Assembly (NCBI GenBank): GCA_020466095.1
Contig: CM035808.1
Location: forward strand, 4,952,688-5,016,687
Length of the DNA: 64,000 nucleotides
Reading direction: 5' to 3'
Source: Chlorops oryzae
Lineage: Eukaryota > Arthropoda > Insecta > Diptera > Chloropidae
Shown piece by piece: positions 59,157 to 64,000 of the stretch. The number at the start of each line of letters is the position of its first letter. Position 1 is the stretch's first letter. Below the pieces are notes generated by a model. That model did not search any database. It saw only the letters and a list, made by a program, of their open reading frames with translations, and was not told the DNA's origin. The position numbers and the translations under genes are program-made.

Positions 59157-60393
59157 ATCATCTCTTTCTTTTCTTTCTTCTCTTTCTTCTCTTTCTTCTC
59201 TTTCTTCTCTTTCTTCTCTTTCTTTTCTTTCTTTTCTTTCTTCTCTTTCTTCTCTTTCTTCTCTTTCTTCTCTTTCTTCTCTTTCTTTTCTTTCTTCTCT
59301 TTCTTCTCTTTCTTCTCTTTCTATTCTTTCTTCTCTTTCTTCTCTTTCTTCTCTTTCTTCTCTTTCTTCTCTTTCTTCTCTTTCTTCTCTTTCTTCTCTT
59401 TCTTCTCTTTCTTCTCTTTCTTCTCTTTCTTCTCTTTCTTCTCTTTCTTCTCTTTCTTCTCTTTCTTCTCTTTCTTCTCTTTCTTCTCTTTCTTCTCTTT
59501 CTTCTCTTTCTTCTCTTTCTTCTCTTTCTTCTCTTTCTTCTCTTTCTTCTCTTTCTTCTCTTTCTTCTCTTTCTTCTCTTTCTTCTTCTTTCTTTCTTCT
59601 TTCTTCTCTTTCTTCTCTTTCTTCTCTTTCTTCTCTTTCTTCTCTTTCTTCTCTTTCTTCTCTTTCTTCTCTTTCTTCTCTTTCTTCTCTTTCTTCTCTT
59701 TCTTCTTCTTCTCTTCTCTTTCTTCTCTTTCTTCTCTTTCTTCTCTTTCTTCTCTTTCTTCTCTTTCTTCTCTTTCTTCTCTTTCTTCTCTTTCTTCTCT
59801 TTCTTCTCTTTCTTCTCTTTCTTCTCTTTCTTCTCTTTCTTCTCTTTCTTCTCTTTCTTCTCTTTCTTCTCTTTCTTCTCTTTCTTCTCTTTCTTCTCTT
59901 TCTTCTCTTTCTTCTCTTTCTTCTCTTTCTTCTCTTTCTTCTCTTTCTTCTCTTTCTTCTCTTTCTTCTCTTTCTTCTCTTTCTTCTCTTTCTTCTCTTT
60001 CTTCTCTTTCTTCTCTTTTTTCTTCTATTTCTTCTCTTTCTTCTCTTTCTTCTCTTCTTCTTCTCTTTCTTCTCTTTCTTCTCTTTCTTTCTCTTTCTTC
60101 TCTTTCTTCTCTTTCTTCTCTTTCTTCTCTTTCTTCTCTTTCTTCTCTTTCTTCTCTTTCTTCTCTTTCTTCTCTTTCTTCTCTTTCTTCTCTTTCTTCT
60201 CTTTCTTCTCTTTCTTCTCTTTCTTCTCTTTCTTCTCTTTCTTCTCTTTCTTCTCTTTCTTCTCTTTTTTTTTTCTTCTTCTCTTTCTTCTCTTTCTTCT
60301 CTTTCTTCTCTTTCTTCTCTTTCTTCTCTTTCTTCTCTTTCTTCTCTTTCTTCTCTTTCTTCTCTTTCTTCTCCTTCTCCTTCTTCTTTCTCT
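59157..60393. repeat. Polypyrimidine satellite of a 9-bp unit
   Basis: About 1.24 kb of TTTCTTCTC repeated roughly 130 times, almost pure pyrimidine on the plus strand. Interruptions occur near 59220-59300 (TTTTC variants), 59585, 59703, 60015, 60050, 60086 and 60265. The unit is a multiple of three, so every frame stays open on both strands. The long frames (up to 467 codons) are therefore artefacts of composition. The strand asymmetry and mirror symmetry favour triplex (H-DNA) structure. Confidence 0.95.
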
Positions 60394-63300
60394 TAGTTAC
60401 CTCCTTTCGTGTTTGCTCATGCTCCTCCTCCTTAAAATATTTCTTTTTATTTCTGTCAAACATTTATGTAGGATCACAAAAAACGTCACACTAGAAACGA
60501 ACGAACGTTCGTAACGGAAAAAATGACCATGTTGATAGTCTTTGACTAAGCTCTAAGGTGAAAAAGAAATGAAAGGTTTCGCAAAAGTATTTCCAAGATA
60601 TTTTGAAAGACCTAAATAGGTTATGAAAACATTTATTTACATACATTTCCAAGCACATCTCGAAAGTAGATTCAATCCTTAAAGATTTTGTTTTGTTTGG
60701 TAAATTGGAAAAACTTTGTTTAGAGAAAATCGTTTCCTCACAAATCTGTTTCGTTTGGAAATTTTCCTTTTCGACCGCACTTACAAAAATCTCGGTTTGT
60801 TGTTGACCTTTTTCATAAATCAATGGCTATCCTCTCGATATACTTTGGTGGTATTAAATGAATTGTTGTTCTAGTTTATCTCTTCGAAGGGTTCCATATT
60901 GAATGTACTGCTGTTAGGATTCACAAAACAACCTTACTAATGGAATGAAAATTTGTATGAAAAGGACTACCTCGAAACCTGACCTCATTCACACACACTT
61001 TTTGGCACGAGTTTCATGCAAATAAAAACTGAAATCCGATTTGCACAGAGCTTGAAATTTAAAATCGAAAAAGGTCATTCTTTACGAAAGATGATTCGCA
61101 CTGATGAGAATGGAGTAGCCTTTGAATTAATCGAAACTTTTTTTTTTTTATCGTAAAATAAATTAAAAAATTTAACATCAAAGCAAATGAAAAAATAATT
61201 GATCGGAGATATTTGTCCATATCAAGACTGGCTACGAGTTTTTCTTAAACTAGCTACAAGCGACTTGAGTATCATAGAGAAAGACAAATTTTCGAAAAAG
61301 CAATTTCTCCGATAAACTTCAATTTATTGCATTTACTATAGCCCAAAAGTAAACCGATTGAGAAAGTAATTTGATGAGAAAAGCAAGAGCTTCAAGGAAC
61401 ATCGAAAAAGGATAACAAGTTCATGGGAATTGCAACAGCTTTGAAGTAAAATAATTTCACTCGGATGTGTGTAACTTTGTTGCATGAAATTTTGCGAAGA
61501 TTGCGAAGCTCAGATAGGTTTCTTTTTGTTTTCGGTTTGACATCAATGGAATTTTTTTTAACAAAAAGTACAATTCAAGAATTCGAAACACAGCATTGAA
61601 AAGAATCAACAACGTTTTCTATCACCGATTGAATAACCTTCAATAAAAGTTCTAAGAATCTTAGAAAATAGGAAAATTTACCAAAAATTATGAGAGAAAA
61701 ATTCGATTACCACCACAGATGGGTAGATAAAAATCGTTGTTATGTCATGTTATTACAAAATACACGCCTACGTGACAATGTCACGTTGACAACTAATTAA
61801 TCAAAGTTTTTCTTTACTGCGTTGTCAACAGCTGCTTGTTGCTTCCATTTCATTTCGAAGAGACAAACAAAAAAGTCGATATCATGACCTTGAGGATGAA
61901 ACTTAACAAAAATATAAACATGAACTTAATTAGATTCTTATGGTCTGTTGGAAGATGAACAAGACTTCTGTTTCGTTAATCTCTATGCTCGTTATTGTTA
62001 AGGTTTTTGACGGTAAAAATATTCTTAAGAATACATTTTTATTTCTTTATGTTTAAAAGGATCTTTCTCTGGAAAATTTTAAACTTTTAGGAAAATATTC
62101 CCCTGAATGTTCCAAAACAAGGCCAAAAATTTAATAAGCTTTAATTTTAAAATCTTCTTAGCACAAAAAGTTTGTCCCACAAGGCCCCATAACAGTTTCC
62201 CGTACCACTTTTCTGTCCTGAGATTCTACAAAAGATCATAAATGTCCCCTTAACTCCAATGAAATTAATTCAAGATGATCAACGAAATATTTTGTAAGAA
62301 CAGAAAAAACTCCTGAAGTTTTTAAAATAAAAAGTACGCAATGTCTTCGTCCCATTTATTGCTCCTTATTTTGAGAAAAAATAGTAAAAATTTCTCTTAT
62401 CGTTCGGAAAAATCAGCGTTCCAGGTTTGAGTCATTATATTTTACAATGGTTTAAAAGGCAATTTTAAACTTTGAAATCACCTTTTCCCGAAGGAGAATA
62501 AAAAATAATAAACCCGAAAATCACAAAAGCTTGAAGGTCAGCAGTCAAAGTCATAGCGCCATGCTGCCATTGCTGCCATAACAAAGGAAATTTGACATAA
62601 AATGAGCTCATTCGCCCTTAATGGTCTCACGCACAATGCTAAGCTGTTCATTTATGCTTTTGTAGTTTTAGTTTTTCTGGAAACTCCCCGTTTTTTTTCA
62701 CCAAAAAGCTTGAACAGTAACATGTTATTTTTTTTTATACGTTTAGCCAATCCTCTGATAGTTTACGTTCTTGATCTTTTCACTCATCACAGTTTCTTAT
62801 TAGCCCATGTAAACACTTTTGCTGAAACTATAGCTAATTAAAATTACATATTAAAACTAATTAGGTCATCTAGGAGATTATTATTTTGCCTCTGAAACCT
62901 GAGTACGATTTTCTATGCCATCGACAAGGCTTTTTCTCTGCTGTCATTCATCCTTTAATATTCTCTTCGAAGGCAATGATCTGTTCCATAGATGGATGTC
63001 ATTAGAGCTTTCAATATAATTAAAATTCATGCGAAAACTTTATTCGATTGTGAAAATGTATTGAACATCAATCGTTATGAAGCTTTCAATAATTAATTAA
63101 AAATTATTCTTAATTATTGCTGATAAAACTTTATGGGAGTTTCATTAGTTGCGAACGAAAGATTTTAATTGAATAAATTTATTCAATCAGTTCATTGAAA
63201 GTGTCAAATACGTTAGTGTATAAAGCAACTTAATTCTTTAATCTGATATGAACTGAATAGGTCGAGTGTATCGCTTTCAACTTCTCGAGCAATTTAATTA

Positions 63301-64000
63301 AATTTTAAGAGAAATCAAATAAAGAACGTTTCAATTAAAAAAATAAATAAATCAAAGTGTTGAAATAAAATTAATTAAAATAAATTATTTTCAATGCAAA
63401 TTATTTCACTATAAGGAAATGGAGCAAAAAGCCCAAATAATAATTAAAATCAATAGAAAATCTTTTGAGGACATTTCCTGAAAGCAATTCAAATTCATGC
63501 TAGTTTTCTTGAAGAACAAAGGAAGGACTCAGTGCGCTAGGCCTCTTAAATTTCATACATACAGTTTACATTCACAAAGAGGTTACATTATTGCGCAAAA
63601 GACAATTTCAATCAAATCTCAAATCCAAGGTCAAACAATAAATTTAATCCTTTAAATGTTTCTGAAATTATTCATCACAAACAGGACTTTTGAAAGCGAA
63701 ATGATATAGCCTCAAAACATCGAAGCTTATAAATATTTTGGAAAGCCAATATTGACAATTTATTCATGAAACTCTTTTGAGTCCTGTCCTTTATTTGCAG
63801 CAAAATGAAACTATAATCACACAAACTACCACACCAACTACGCCGCTCAACACTGGCTTTGATTCTGCCAGAGAAATTCTTTAGCTTGAATTATGGTTGA
63901 TTTTCATTCAGTGCAATGTTCTTCTATTCATTGAATGTTACTGAATTTTTCCTCCCTTCTTTTGGAGATTTTCAATGGACACCACAGACTCACAAGAGTT
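60394..64000. other. Non-coding right end
   Basis: No supported gene, RNA or mobile element was seen. AT-rich sequence with scattered homopolymers and short fortuitous open frames. Confidence 0.5.

Noticed and set aside
59111..60514. Very long open frames on both strands (up to 467 codons)
   Set aside because: They consist of Phe/Leu/Ser or Glu/Lys repeats dictated by a 9-bp satellite whose unit is a multiple of three; no start context or non-repeat domain.
62602..62841. 79-codon hydrophobic frame near the right end
   Set aside because: Isolated, AT-driven Phe/Leu content; no family resemblance.

Overview
The window reads as nuclear DNA of a higher fly (Brachycera; a tephritid-like genome is plausible but not proven). 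It is AT-rich, has short dipteran introns with GT..AG borders, is full of small DNA transposons and carries a copia-type LTR element. Its one clear gene is a split G-protein-coupled receptor whose residues match the insect allatostatin-A receptor of the Drosophila AstA-R1 (DAR-1) type. No rRNA, tRNA, CRISPR array or bacterial feature was seen.

Layout. 1-9228: non-coding DNA with hAT-like miniature elements, including two side by side in one duplicated target site. 9229-26234: AstA-R1, eight coding exons, 423 residues, with every splice phase closing. 14908-29477 and 29478-37078: a head-to-tail tandem duplication holding exons 5-8 of the receptor, so the 3' half of the gene is present twice and exons 1-4 once. 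Copy A is about 7 kb longer, and this is accounted for by four insertions with target duplications that copy B lacks: a 389-bp hAT-like MITE, an 811-bp palindromic TA element, a 1,112-bp foldback element and a 4.65-kb copia-like retrotransposon. The eight exon differences between the copies are all silent, whereas nearby intron sequence differs by about 5%. This fits either two functional alleles assembled in tandem or a real duplication kept under selection.

37079-50687: non-coding and repeat-rich. It holds a dispersed repeat with a nested palindrome-rich element, two copies of a MITE carrying a 26-bp palindrome centred on TGACGTCA, and several foldback elements. 50688-53508, minus strand: an unrecognised gene for a Ser/Arg-rich protein of about 900 residues with internal repeats. 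Its frame is broken by three apparent frameshifts, so it is either a recent pseudogene or a sequence with indel errors. 53509-64000: non-coding, apart from a MITE and a 1.24-kb polypyrimidine satellite of a 9-bp unit.

AstA-R1 would act at the plasma membrane as receptor for FGL-amide allatostatins. The second 3' cassette could supply an alternative 3' end for the same protein if transcription runs past the first poly(A) site, or it may be an orphan or assembly copy. All calls are by eye; no alignment or database search was run.
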